Source: Vibrio cortegadensis
GTDB taxonomy: Bacteria; Pseudomonadota; Gammaproteobacteria; Enterobacterales; Vibrionaceae
Reading direction: 5' to 3'
DNA length: 64,000 nt
Assembly (NCBI RefSeq): GCF_024347395.1
Contig: NZ_AP025472.1
Span: 2,232,001 to 2,296,000, forward strand
A program made the position numbers and the translations under genes. The notes below the pieces were generated by a model. That model was not told the origin of the DNA. It did not search any database and was given only the letters and a program-made list of their open reading frames with translations. Each line of letters opens with the position of its first letter. Positions within the stretch are counted from its first letter, which is position 1. Below are positions 52,930 to 61,784 of the stretch, one piece after another.

Positions 52930-54063
52930 ATGAAAAAACTATTTTCTCTTATAATATCAACAACATTAGCACTACTAGCCTCTTTTAGTGTCAATGCCTC
53001 TTGGTATGAAGTTACAGGTGTTGCCACTATTGTTTCGTCTGATGAGGTGGCAAGAGTCCATGCTTTGGAAGATGCTGTTTATCAAGCCGTCAACTTTTCT
53101 GGGGCAAATATCGGCAGTATCAGTGCTCTAAGACCATTCCTGGAAGAAAGTAGAAAGGAGTATCAGTTCACCAACCACGAAGTCCGCTACATTCTGATTG
53201 AATCTCAACGTTCTCGTGGCAATCAAATGGTGGTAAAAGCAAGAATTGATATCTACCCTTCGGCAAATGGTTGCCAGTCCAATCAATATAAGAAGACATT
53301 CTTAGTCGGAAATATTGACGTAGCGTCACCTCAACAAGCGGTTATGGGACAAATTTACCGAGTTGGCGACGATTTTAGCCACGTAGTTAACAGGCAGCTT
53401 GATCAGGAATCTCGAAGCTTTATATCTGTCGGAACCACCGATTATGAAATAGATGCTAAGCGACCTGAAATGCTAAAAATGATCGCCCAAGATACAGGTG
53501 CCCAATATATTATTGGTGGTGTCATTACTGATTTAACGGCAACAATTGAATCTAAACTATTGCGTGATGATATTATCAACCGCCAATTTGCTCTCGAAAT
53601 GCACATTTATGACGGTAAAACAGGTAATGAAGTCTACAACCGAAACTACCGTGAAGTAGCGAAATGGCCTTTTGCTAAAACCAGCCAAGTCGATACTCGT
53701 AGCGCTCGTTTCTGGGCATCCACCTACGGCGAAATGCTCCTTAGAGTCAGCCGAAATATCATGCTAGATTTGGAATCTGAAGTGTCATGTAAAATCACCT
53801 TACCAGAAGTTGTGGCTGTGTTTGGCAACACCATCACGATGGACTTAGGTCGTTTACATGGGGTTCAAGTAGGCGACAAACTCACCCTTTGGCACACTGG
53901 CTCTTTTATCGATCAACATGGCCTGCCTCGAAATAAAGTATCGAAGAGTGACATTACACTAACGGTATCTCGTGTGTATGAAAATGAAGCGGAGCTCGCC
54001 GTCGATCAGCCCAACCTTGCTGGAAGTATCCAAATTGGTGATGTTATGAACAAACAGCTATAA
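52930..54063 (+). CDS. flgT: FlgT, H-ring protein of the polar flagellum
   Basis: About 377 residues from the ATG at 52930, where a clear signal peptide begins (MKKLFSLIISTTLALLASFS, ending VNA). The frame is open to 52825 but the promoter at 52826-52841 argues against that start. FlgT coats the LP ring to make the H ring and helps recruit the T ring and stators; known only from Vibrio and relatives. The mature part has ASWYEVTGVATIV, GAQYIIGGVITDL and a C-terminal beta domain (GRLHGVQVGDKLTLWH). Confidence 0.93.
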   Translation: MKKLFSLIISTTLALLASFSVNASWYEVTGVATIVSSDEVARVHALEDAVYQAVNFSGANIGSISALRPFLEESRKEYQFTNHEVRYILIESQRSRGNQMVVKARIDIYPSANGCQSNQYKKTFLVGNIDVASPQQAVMGQIYRVGDDFSHVVNRQLDQESRSFISVGTTDYEIDAKRPEMLKMIAQDTGAQYIIGGVITDLTATIESKLLRDDIINRQFALEMHIYDGKTGNEVYNRNYREVAKWPFAKTSQVDTRSARFWASTYGEMLLRVSRNIMLDLESEVSCKITLPEVVAVFGNTITMDLGRLHGVQVGDKLTLWHTGSFIDQHGLPRNKVSKSDITLTVSRVYENEAELAVDQPNLAGSIQIGDVMNKQL

Positions 54064-54079
54064 AAATCAGAACGAGTGC

Positions 54080-54107
54080 TTAACTTATTCATTTTATTGA
54101 GTATGAT
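54080..54107 (+). promoter_or_regulatory. possible sigma-70 promoter of tRNA-Arg
   Basis: TTAACT, 16 bases, then TATGAT, ending 9 bases before the tRNA. Lies in the 53-base gap after flgT. Confidence 0.45.
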
Positions 54108-54116
54108 AAGCACCAT

Positions 54117-54193
54117 GCTCCCGTGGCACAGCTGGATAGCGCGGCCCCCTCCTAAGGGGCAGGTCACAGGTTCGAATCCTGTCGGGAGCGCCA
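54117..54193 (+). tRNA. tRNA-Arg (anticodon CCU)
   Basis: A full cloverleaf is readable: acceptor GCTCCCG / CGGGAGC, discriminator G, encoded CCA at 54191-54193, D-stem, anticodon loop CTCCTAA (CCT) on a CCCC/GGGG stem, and T-loop GGTTCGAATCC. Length 77 bases. In other bacteria this tRNA is a common integration site; no integrase or second 3' copy was seen here. Confidence 0.97.
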
Positions 54194-54199
54194 TATAAA

Positions 54200-54245
54200 G
54201 AAAGGGCTAAGAAGTAGTGAACTTCTTAGCCCTTTTGTTTTTTGT
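54200..54245 (+). terminator. terminator after tRNA-Arg
   Basis: Stem AAAGGGCTAAGAAG / CTTCTTAGCCCTTT (14 bp) with a 7-base loop, then TTGTTTTTTG. Seven bases after the tRNA. Confidence 0.9.
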
Positions 54246-54340
54246 CACTACATAAGCAATGTTTAAAATCTAGCGTTGGAACGACAGCCCCAAACTTCTT
54301 GCTGTTTTCCAAGAAAGCTGGTTATCAGAATATGAACAAC

Positions 54341-54598
54341 CTACTCTGCATTATCTTCCGTAAACGCGGCTTCAATTCTTTCAAGCTCTTGTTGCTCTTT
54401 TATTTTTAATTCTTCTTGAATCATTGCTCGGCGTTCTTTTAGATTTTTCTTCTCTGACTTAGTTAAAAATTTAACTGCTTTCTTATTGCCAAGCGCATAC
54501 GCTACAACATCTTCACCTTTCTCTCTGCGCTCATTCACTCGTTGTGAAAAACGCTCATCATCTCGTGCTTTTCGCTGCTCAGCATTTAACTTGCTCAT
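54341..54598 (-). CDS. small charged hypothetical protein
   Basis: An 85-residue, highly charged (Lys/Glu/Arg) protein, probably helical or coiled-coil throughout, with no membrane segment (start MSKLNAEQRKARDDERFSQR). GAGG lies 9 bases before its ATG. I do not recognise a family. Codon use is like its neighbours, so a real housekeeping small protein is likely; its function is unknown. Confidence 0.75.
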   Translation of the reverse strand: MSKLNAEQRKARDDERFSQRVNERREKGEDVVAYALGNKKAVKFLTKSEKKNLKERRAMIQEELKIKEQQELERIEAAFTEDNAE

Positions 54599-54616
54599 CG
54601 CTTACATCCTCATTAG

Positions 54617-54802
54617 TTAATCGTGGTAGGTTTCACTACACTCAGTAAAACAAATGAGTTCTATTTCACATTCATATCGCTGATAGGGAGATACTAGCAT
54701 GATACTCATTGAAGTTTTGCTTTTGGTGGCATCAATACATCGTTGATATTCAAAAAGCATTAACACACATTTAGATTTAAACGGACGTTGAGTTACAATC
54801 AT
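54617..54802 (-). CDS. possible small protein, 61 residues
   Basis: Starts at an ATG with AGAGG 5 bases upstream, 204 bases before the previous gene in the same direction. The product (MIVTQRPFKSKCVLMLFEYQ...) has five cysteines spread over 61 residues and ends CSETYHD. No family recognised. The frame also opens further to 54835 without a good start. It may be spurious, but the ribosome-binding site is good. Confidence 0.45.
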   Translation of the reverse strand: MIVTQRPFKSKCVLMLFEYQRCIDATKSKTSMSIMLVSPYQRYECEIELICFTECSETYHD

Positions 54803-54954
54803 AAAACCTCTTATGCACCAAGAGTAATAACTCAACGTTCGCCGATTCTCAAACTTGTATCACCTTCTCAATTTTTCTTTCCTATACTCAATTGATACTT
54901 CTACTTTTAGACGTTACCTCTTACAATTAACAAAACTGTAAACAATAAAGCCTT

Positions 54955-55461
54955 ATGAAGAAAAGCAATCTAGAAACCAGTACAGGTCATCGCTTTATCT
55001 CACAGAGCAAGACCGCGTTTAAAATTCATATTCATACGCCTGATGATACGGTGATGCACCGCTCTGTTGGTTTCATCAAAATAGGTGAGAAAGAAGGATT
55101 AAAGAAAGCAATTGCATTGCGCAATGAGCTTGGTAAAGAGATGTGGGGGAAATTTTGGGGAAAATTGCTCAAAGATCCTTACTTGATGACTCGTCTCCCT
55201 CATAATTTAGAGCCAAGCATTGTCTACAAACCAAGTCCGACACTGGCGGATCCAGATCATCGTGACGCTTGCTATATCGCAAAGTGGCGTGAGTTATGTG
55301 ATGACGGAAAATACCGCTATCGCACCAAAGTATGCTCTATCAATAAGCATGGAAAACTTGCCGCTTATACACAAACGAAAAAAGCACTACTTGTGGCACA
55401 CAAAGATAACTTGAAGATTCTTGAATTTATGGGCCGACTGCACAGTATTGATTTGAAATAA
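54955..55461 (+). CDS. hypothetical protein with two AP2-like repeats
   Basis: A 168-residue basic protein. Residues about 18-70 (TAFKIHIHTPDDTVMHRSVG, then KKAIALRNELGKEMWGKFW) and about 105-155 (YIAKWRELCDDGKYRYRTKV, then QTKKALLVAHKDNLKILEF) each look like a three-strand-plus-helix AP2/integrase-type DNA-binding unit, with the aromatic/basic strand pattern and a helix of the A-x-x-R-N-E-L type. This is a by-eye inference. No catalytic domain is present. It lies 760 bases from tRNA-Arg and faces gltX across a shared terminator. Role unknown, possibly nucleic-acid binding. Confidence 0.8.
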   Translation: MKKSNLETSTGHRFISQSKTAFKIHIHTPDDTVMHRSVGFIKIGEKEGLKKAIALRNELGKEMWGKFWGKLLKDPYLMTRLPHNLEPSIVYKPSPTLADPDHRDACYIAKWRELCDDGKYRYRTKVCSINKHGKLAAYTQTKKALLVAHKDNLKILEFMGRLHSIDLK

Positions 55462-55512
55462 CGGTTAGCTAAGATTCAAAACGCTCCAAGATTTAAGACT
55501 AGCTAACAATCA

Positions 55513-55549
55513 AAAAAAAGCCTCACAACGATAAGTTATGAGGCTTTTT
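55513..55549. terminator. bidirectional terminator between the AP2-like gene and gltX
   Basis: Stem AAAAAGCCTCA / TGAGGCTTTTT with a 12-13-base loop and A/T tracts on both sides, between convergent genes at 55461 and 55572. Confidence 0.88.
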
Positions 55550-55571
55550 ATGTTTTGGTTACTGCTTAAAC

Positions 55572-57002
55572 TTATTGAGCGTTCGCTTCACGTTCAGCAA
55601 TAAACTCTAGAGCCATCTTGATACGAGCAATCACGCGCTCTTTACCAACAAGTTCCATTACCGCATCAACAGAAGGAGACTGACCGCCACCTGTTACTGC
55701 TACGCGAAGTGGCATACCAATTTTACCCATGCCGATTTCTAGCTCTTCACATACCGCTGCAATCACACCATCTTTGATGTTTGCTGTTGTGAAGTCTTCT
55801 AGCGCTTCCACTTTTGCCAAAGCAAGTTCTAGTGGGCCTTTCGCTACACCGCGTAGATGTTTCTTCGCAGCGCCCGCTTCAAACTCAGAGAAATCTTCGT
55901 AGAAGTAACGAGATTGCTCAGCTAATTCCACCAATGTATTACAACGCTCACCCACTAGCGTGATCACGTCTGTAATAGCAGGACCGTTTTCGGTGTTGAT
56001 GTTTAGATTATCTAAGTGCCATTGCAGGTATTTTGCAACATACTCAGGTTCAGACGTTTTGATGTAATGGTTGTTCAACCAAAGTAACTTATCAGTATTG
56101 AACGCTGAAGCTGATTTGCTTACCGCTTCAAGAGTAAATAAGTTAATCATCTCTTCTTGAGAGAAAATTTCTTGGTCACCGTGAGACCAGCCTAAACGAA
56201 CAAGGTAGTTGTTCAGTGCATTTGGCAAGTAGCCTTCATCACGGTATTGCATAACAGATACAGCACCGTGGCGTTTAGACAGTTTTGCACCATCATCGCC
56301 AAGGATCATTGCACAGTGAGCAAAAGTCGGAACTGGTGCGCCTAATGCGTTGTAAATGTTGATTTGACGTGGTGTGTTGTTGATGTGATCTTCACCACGA
56401 ACAACGTTAGTAATGCCCATATCCCAATCATCAACAACCACTACGAAGTTATACGTTGGAGCACCGTCTGTACGGCGAATGATCAGATCATCTAACTGGC
56501 TGTTTGCAATTTCAATGCGGCCACGGATCTGATCATCAAAAACAACCGAACCTTCTTTAGGGTTACGGAAACGGATAACACATGGCTCATCGCCCGTTGC
56601 TGCTGCATTTGCTGCAACAATTTTAGGGTGGTTAGCATCGTAGCGAGCCATCTCTTTGTTTGCTTCTTGCTCTGCACGAATTTCGTCTAGCAACTCTTTA
56701 GAAGCGTAACATTTGTATGCTTTGTCTTCTGCAAGTAGCTGTTCTACGACTTCGTTGTAACGGTCGAAACGCTTAGATTGGAAGTAAGGACCTTCATTCC
56801 ACTCTAAACCCATCCACTGCATTCCTTCAAGGATCGCATCTACCGCTTCTTGAGAGTTACGCTCTAAGTCAGTGTCTTCGATACGTAAAACGAACTCACC
56901 GCCTTGGTTTTTAGCATAAAGCCAAGAGTACAATGCAGTACGTGCACCACCAACGTGAAGATAGCCAGTAGGGCTAGGAGCAAAACGAGTTTTAACCGTC
57001 AT
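55572..57002 (-). CDS. gltX: glutamyl-tRNA synthetase
   Basis: A 476-residue class I aminoacyl-tRNA synthetase that charges tRNA-Glu. The HIGH-type motif is in APSPTGYLHVGGART, and the KMSKS-type motif is KLSKRHGAV. The catalytic domain (about 1-320) is followed by a helical anticodon-binding domain. The length is the family norm. A possible sigma-70 promoter lies about 80 bases upstream; the gene is divergent from copA. Confidence 0.97.
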   Translation of the reverse strand: MTVKTRFAPSPTGYLHVGGARTALYSWLYAKNQGGEFVLRIEDTDLERNSQEAVDAILEGMQWMGLEWNEGPYFQSKRFDRYNEVVEQLLAEDKAYKCYASKELLDEIRAEQEANKEMARYDANHPKIVAANAAATGDEPCVIRFRNPKEGSVVFDDQIRGRIEIANSQLDDLIIRRTDGAPTYNFVVVVDDWDMGITNVVRGEDHINNTPRQINIYNALGAPVPTFAHCAMILGDDGAKLSKRHGAVSVMQYRDEGYLPNALNNYLVRLGWSHGDQEIFSQEEMINLFTLEAVSKSASAFNTDKLLWLNNHYIKTSEPEYVAKYLQWHLDNLNINTENGPAITDVITLVGERCNTLVELAEQSRYFYEDFSEFEAGAAKKHLRGVAKGPLELALAKVEALEDFTTANIKDGVIAAVCEELEIGMGKIGMPLRVAVTGGGQSPSVDAVMELVGKERVIARIKMALEFIAEREANAQ

Positions 57003-57077
57003 TTGATTTCCTTAGGAATAAATGGGTAGCGAGACTTCAGTTAGCTCACTACGAGTACAAGGATTTAAAGTGGCGAC

Positions 57078-57105
57078 ATTTTACCACCCTAAAGCAAATC
57101 TACAA
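57078..57105 (-). promoter_or_regulatory. possible sigma-70 promoter of gltX
   Basis: Minus strand reads TTGTAG, 16 bases, then TAAAAT; about 75 bases before the gltX ATG. Tentative. Confidence 0.35.
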
Positions 57106-57187
57106 TGATCGTGCTGTTTTAAATTTCTTATCCTCCATCATCATTGTGACTGTTTTTCTAACCAATCTCTTTTTTTGTCATCAAACA

Positions 57188-57218
57188 TTGACCTTACCCT
57201 TAAGGTAAGGTTTATCTT
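57188..57218 (+). promoter_or_regulatory. CueR-type copper-responsive promoter of copA
   Basis: TTGACC and TATCTT are separated by 19 bases, the over-long spacing used by MerR-family activators. Between them lies a perfect dyad with arms ACCTTAC (57191-57197) and GTAAGGT (57205-57211), the CueR-type operator. About 30 bases before the copA ATG. The regulator gene is not in the window. Confidence 0.85.
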
Positions 57219-57248
57219 AATCGTGTGTCTTACCATTAAGGTTGTCTC

Positions 57249-60017
57249 ATGAACCACTATACCCTTCCGCTTCATGGATTAAATTGCATGGGGTGCGCGA
57301 ATAAAGTCAAACGAGCATTAGTAGAGCACTCTGAAAGCACTGTCATTGATATCAGCCCGACAATGCTTCAGGTAGACACGCCACTTCCGCTGACCGATAT
57401 TATCAATACAGTAGAATCACTCGGCTACCATGCTGGGGATAAGGTTCAATTCTCTCTATCGGGATTAAGTTGTGGCCGCTGTGTAAAGAAGCTCAGTCAA
57501 CACCTTGAGCTGCACCCTCATATTGGTGTCTTCTCTGTCACGACAACCGAATTAACGTTAGTGACCGACCTGAAATCGCAGCAGATTATCGACTTAGTCG
57601 CATCTGTAGGTTACCAAGCGTCTCCTCTTCTTGAGTCAGAAACCTCAGACAAGCAAACTGTCGCCGATGAGCAATCAATCGCTGAGAAAGTCATCACGTC
57701 AACACCATTAGCAAGTGAGGCTTTAATAGCAGAACCTCATTCAGACGCGCCACCAGCAAAAACTCAACCCAATCACAGTTATCATTTATTGCTGCAAGGC
57801 TTAACTTGTGCAAGTTGTGTCTCTTCAGTCGAGAAAGCTTGTCTCTCTGTCGAAGCGGTATCACACGTTCAGATTAATCTTGCTGAGCAGAGCGCATTAG
57901 TTTTCTCGGTATCCGAGCAAGAGGTGATTCAAACACCTTTAATTGCTGCGATAGAAGCGGCTGGCTATCACGCTGAATTTGTTCATTCTCCTGAAATCCA
58001 GCAGCAAAAACAGCTTGAGCAACAACAAGAAGAACAGAAAATATACCGCAAAAATGCGATCACAGCGCTGCTACTCGGTGCACCTCTGATGCTTTGGGGA
58101 GTGCTAAGCGGCAACATGATGATCCGTACGACTCACGATCAACTGATTTGGGGAATGGTTGGGCTACTCTGCTTATGGTTACTCGCCACATCAGGGAAAC
58201 ACTTTTTCATCAATGCTTGGAAGTCGGTCTTACATAAACGCGCGACAATGGACACCTTGGTTGCGCTCGGTACTGGTGCTGCTTGGCTCTACTCCATATT
58301 TGTCGTGCTCATTCCAGATTGGTTTCCGATAGCCTCTCGTCATGTTTATTTCGAAGCCAGTGCAATGATCATCGGGTTAATTTCACTTGGTCACTATATT
58401 GAAGCAAAAGCAAAAGCTCGCACCACTCAATCTCTACAAGCATTGATAAACCTGCAACCGCAGCAAGCAACGCTGGTTAATAATGGCTCAGAACAGAGCA
58501 TTGCAGTGGAAGCGATCCAACTTGGGATGCAGTTAAGAATTAGACCCGGTGAAAAGGTGCCCGTCGATGGAAAAGTGGTCGATGGTGAATCTTATCTTGA
58601 TGAGTCAATGCTGACAGGTGAACCGGTTCCAGCCGTCAAAGCTCTTGGTGATGCACTCTCTGCGGGTACTATCAATGGGGATGGCAGCCTCCTCATGGAA
58701 GCGACAGGCGTTGGCAGCGATACCATGCTCGCCCGTATTATTCAAATGGTACGTCAAGCACAAAGCAGTAAACCAGCCATTGCCAAACTTGCTGACTCTA
58801 TATCTGCAGTGTTTGTTCCTGTCGTCGTTGCTATTGCGGTGCTCTCTGCGCTTATTTGGTTTTGGGTCGGTCCAGATCCAAAAGCGAGCTACATGTTAGT
58901 CGTCGCAACCACCGTTTTAATCATTGCCTGTCCTTGCGCTTTAGGTCTCGCGACACCGCTTTCGGTGACCGTCGGCGTTGGTAAAGCAGCAGAACTAGGA
59001 ATATTAATTAAAGATGCTAATGTTCTACAATCTGCCAGTAAGATTAATACGGTGGTGTTTGATAAGACAGGAACGTTAACTCAAGGAAAACCTAGCGTCC
59101 AACGACTGTTTTCGTTCAACATTGAAGATAATGATTTGCTCACCCTCGCCTACTCTGCCGAGCGTCATTCAGAGCATCCATTAGCGAAAGCGGTATGCCA
59201 ATATGCTCAAGAGCGGCACTTAGAACCTTTGGTACATAGCCAATTTAGCAACCTGCGTGGGAAAGGGATCCAAGCCACAATCGATAGCAAGGATATTATC
59301 ATCGCATCACTTCAGCATGCCGAAACGCTCAACGCCGATCTTTCCGAAGCAAAGCATGCTATTTCTCAATGTAAAAAGTCTGCATGGACGCCCGTTGTCG
59401 TCATTATCGATAACCAGCTCAGCGGCATTATCGCCATTTCAGATCCAATTAAACCCGATGCGAAACTCGCCATTACTCAATTAAAGCAAGCTGGTATTCG
59501 CACCGTCATGCTCACCGGAGACAGCCAACACGTCGCAAAAGCTATTGCTGATGAATTAGGCCTTGACCAGGTTATCGCGCAAGTCTTGCCTGATGAGAAA
59601 GCTCAACATATCGAACAGCTACAACGTAATAACGGAATTGTCGCTATGGTCGGTGATGGTATCAATGATGCACCCGCTTTAGCTCAAGCTGATGTCGGAA
59701 TTGCCATGGGAAGTGGCAGTGATGTTGCCATAGAGAGTGCACAAATGACGCTACTAAACTCATCCCCAATCGCAGTACTAAATGCCATTGAACTGTCTAA
59801 AGCTACCGTTCGAAATATGCAACAGAACTTATTTGGTGCCTTTGTTTATAACTCGCTAGGTATTCCAATCGCCGCTGGTGTTTTATATCCATTTTTTGGC
59901 TTCTTACTTAGCCCTGTCGTTGCAGGTGCAGCGATGGCGCTATCTTCAATTACCGTGGTGAGTAACGCAAACCGCTTGCGTCTGTTCAAACCACAAACTC
60001 ACGACACAAATCGATAA
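57249..60017 (+). CDS. copA: CopA, Cu(I)-exporting P1B-type ATPase
   Basis: A 922-residue copper-export pump. Three N-terminal HMA domains bind Cu(I) through CMGC (C13/C16), CGRC (C75/C78) and CASC (C187/C190). The membrane Cu site CPC lies near residue 561 (ACPCALGLATP), the phosphorylation motif DKTGT near 605, the HP motif in SEHPLAKAV, and the hinge motif GDGINDAPALAQADVGIAMG. Eight membrane segments are expected. A CueR-type operator sits directly upstream, so copper induction is likely. It is followed after 9 bases by a DUF411 gene. Confidence 0.96.
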   Translation: MNHYTLPLHGLNCMGCANKVKRALVEHSESTVIDISPTMLQVDTPLPLTDIINTVESLGYHAGDKVQFSLSGLSCGRCVKKLSQHLELHPHIGVFSVTTTELTLVTDLKSQQIIDLVASVGYQASPLLESETSDKQTVADEQSIAEKVITSTPLASEALIAEPHSDAPPAKTQPNHSYHLLLQGLTCASCVSSVEKACLSVEAVSHVQINLAEQSALVFSVSEQEVIQTPLIAAIEAAGYHAEFVHSPEIQQQKQLEQQQEEQKIYRKNAITALLLGAPLMLWGVLSGNMMIRTTHDQLIWGMVGLLCLWLLATSGKHFFINAWKSVLHKRATMDTLVALGTGAAWLYSIFVVLIPDWFPIASRHVYFEASAMIIGLISLGHYIEAKAKARTTQSLQALINLQPQQATLVNNGSEQSIAVEAIQLGMQLRIRPGEKVPVDGKVVDGESYLDESMLTGEPVPAVKALGDALSAGTINGDGSLLMEATGVGSDTMLARIIQMVRQAQSSKPAIAKLADSISAVFVPVVVAIAVLSALIWFWVGPDPKASYMLVVATTVLIIACPCALGLATPLSVTVGVGKAAELGILIKDANVLQSASKINTVVFDKTGTLTQGKPSVQRLFSFNIEDNDLLTLAYSAERHSEHPLAKAVCQYAQERHLEPLVHSQFSNLRGKGIQATIDSKDIIIASLQHAETLNADLSEAKHAISQCKKSAWTPVVVIIDNQLSGIIAISDPIKPDAKLAITQLKQAGIRTVMLTGDSQHVAKAIADELGLDQVIAQVLPDEKAQHIEQLQRNNGIVAMVGDGINDAPALAQADVGIAMGSGSDVAIESAQMTLLNSSPIAVLNAIELSKATVRNMQQNLFGAFVYNSLGIPIAAGVLYPFFGFLLSPVVAGAAMALSSITVVSNANRLRLFKPQTHDTNR

Positions 60018-60026
60018 GGTGTTTTT

Positions 60027-60470
60027 ATGAATAGTAAAATTTTAGCATTAACCGCGCTCACTTTTGTCTCTGGCCAAGCTTTAGCAACGGATGTTCTTAA
60101 CCATAAATCCCCTTACTGTGGTTGCTGTACAGAGTGGACTCAGCACATGAAAGACGCGGGTTTTAACGTCAAAGAGCAACTGCATGAAAACATGAATCCC
60201 GTAAAACAGAAGTTAGGGATCACACCAGAAATTGCATCTTGCCACACCGCTGAAATTAACGGCTATGTATTTGAAGGGCATATACCCGCTGAAGATATAC
60301 AAGCATTTTTAGACAACCCACCAAAGAATGCCAAAGGGCTTGCCGTTCCAGGTATGCCGATGGGCTCTCCGGGTATGGAGTATGGACATAAACGAGATGA
60401 ATACTCGGTGTATGCCTTCAACGAGAAGGGGCAAGTTTACGAATACCGTCATTATGAAGCAAAGAAGTAA
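60027..60470 (+). CDS. DUF411 periplasmic metal-binding protein
   Basis: A 147-residue protein with a signal peptide (ILALTALTFVSGQALA) and the DUF411 core: PYCGCCTEWTQHMKDAGF (CGCC metal-binding motif), GITPEIASCHTAEINGYVFE and GHIPAEDIQAFL, then a Met-rich GMPMGSPGME. DUF411 proteins lie in copper-resistance operons; a role in periplasmic copper binding is likely. It is 9 bases from copA and co-transcribed. Confidence 0.93.
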   Translation: MNSKILALTALTFVSGQALATDVLNHKSPYCGCCTEWTQHMKDAGFNVKEQLHENMNPVKQKLGITPEIASCHTAEINGYVFEGHIPAEDIQAFLDNPPKNAKGLAVPGMPMGSPGMEYGHKRDEYSVYAFNEKGQVYEYRHYEAKK

Positions 60471-60485
60471 TTATTTCGATTAACT

Positions 60486-60521
60486 AAAAGGAGCCAGCAA
60501 GTGTGTTGAGCTCCTTTTTTT
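60486..60521 (+). terminator. terminator of copA-DUF411
   Basis: Stem AAAGGAGC / GCTCCTTT, about 15-base loop, then a run of seven T; 16 bases after the DUF411 stop. Confidence 0.85.
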
Positions 60522-60706
60522 GATCATAGAAGTGCCCACTTGGAGAGATATAAACAGATAAATGCCAGGTAAGAAGTGGTTATTGGATTCAATCTAGAAG
60601 CATTAATCTGATAAGCATTCGCTTTGTAGCGAGAATAGAATTGACAACCTGAATGTGGACTAGCGACAATCATGATAATAAATAAGATTTGAATGGATGA
60701 TAAATC

Positions 60707-61582
60707 GTGATTAAGACTTCTAGAGTTCGTACGTTTTTACTTGGGATTAGTTTCTTTATTTCAGCTTTGGCTCATGCAGAACCTCTTTACTGGTCTGCAA
60801 CTAAAGGAGATAAAGAGCTTATCATTCTTGGCTCTGTCCATGTGGGCAACGCATCTCTCTACCCTCTTCCTAGTTTTATCCTCCAATACTTAAAGCAGAG
60901 TGATGGACTTATCGTAGAAACGGATACGAGAAAGGATCATGGCATTCGCTACCCATCAACCACTATTACTAGTGCAGAGTTACTATCTAAAAAGCAGCAA
61001 CAGAAACTAAAAACAATTGCACGCCAACTTGAAATTGCACCCGACCATCTACTTCAATCCCCACCGTGGGCAACGGCGCTGACTATCCAGGCGAAACAGT
61101 TTAAGCAACTTGGTTACTCTTCAGAATATGGCATCGATAACAACCTGATGATACAAGCCACACTGTCAGATAAGCCTGTTATCGGTTTAGAGTCGCTTCA
61201 ATTTCAAATCGATCTCATCACTCAGTTACCAAATGGTGGAATTGAATTATTAGCCAGCGGGCTCGAAGAGTGGGATGACGGTGAGGATATTACACACTGC
61301 TTAATCAAGAGTTGGAAGGCTGGTGATATTGAAAATCTACAACAGCTGTCTGAAGAATCTGAAATAAACCACGTAATAAGTGAGCGATTCGTTTTTCAGC
61401 GCAACCATGACTGGGCAGATAAGCTCGATGGCGATCAACTCATTCAAGGAAAAGGGCGATATTTGGTTGTTGTCGGTACTTTGCACTTAGCGGGAGAGCG
61501 CAACTTGCTTTCGTTATTAGAACGGAAAGGATTCGCCATTCATCAACGATCAAAAAGTACTCCTGCAGGCTGCGAGTTTTAG
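60707..61582 (+). CDS. TraB/GumN family protein
   Basis: A 291-residue protein with a signal peptide (FLLGISFFISALAHA). Family motifs are LGSVHVGNASLYPLP near the start, GLIVETD in the middle and VVVGTLHLAGERNLLSLLER near the end, the GxxH/metal-site pattern of the TraB/PrgY/GumN family, putative metalloproteases. The start is GTG; the nearby upstream ATGs meet a stop. Function in Vibrio is not known. It is a single-gene unit. Confidence 0.9.
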   Translation: MIKTSRVRTFLLGISFFISALAHAEPLYWSATKGDKELIILGSVHVGNASLYPLPSFILQYLKQSDGLIVETDTRKDHGIRYPSTTITSAELLSKKQQQKLKTIARQLEIAPDHLLQSPPWATALTIQAKQFKQLGYSSEYGIDNNLMIQATLSDKPVIGLESLQFQIDLITQLPNGGIELLASGLEEWDDGEDITHCLIKSWKAGDIENLQQLSEESEINHVISERFVFQRNHDWADKLDGDQLIQGKGRYLVVVGTLHLAGERNLLSLLERKGFAIHQRSKSTPAGCEF

Positions 61583-61588
61583 CCCTAC

Positions 61589-61612
61589 GAGCCTTTGAGC
61601 CTTTGAGCCTTT
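61589..61612. repeat. three tandem octamers
   Basis: GAGCCTTT three times in a row just after the TraB/GumN stop. A short simple repeat of unknown meaning. Confidence 0.8.
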
Positions 61613-61668
61613 TAATCATCTCAAGCTATACGTCTGAAATTACACTTCAAAATTATACGACAGAAACG

Positions 61669-61701
61669 AAAAAGGCCTTATCTTTCGATAAGGCCTTTTT
61701 C
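61669..61701. terminator. bidirectional terminator between the GumN-like gene and tRNA-Pro
   Basis: Stem AAAAAGGCCTTATC / GATAAGGCCTTTTT with a 4-base loop; A/T tracts on both sides serve the GumN-like gene and the leftward tRNA. Confidence 0.92.
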
Positions 61702-61707
61702 TTAATG

Positions 61708-61784
<77 letters not shown>

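Noticed and set aside
54006..54194. Minus-strand frame over tRNA-Arg
   Set aside because: A translation of the tRNA complement (LPTGFEPVTCPLGGG-type artefact).
54117..55461. Genomic island inserted at tRNA-Arg
   Set aside because: No integrase, no repeat of the tRNA 3' end and no change in base composition; only small genes follow. The AP2-like gene is the sole hint.
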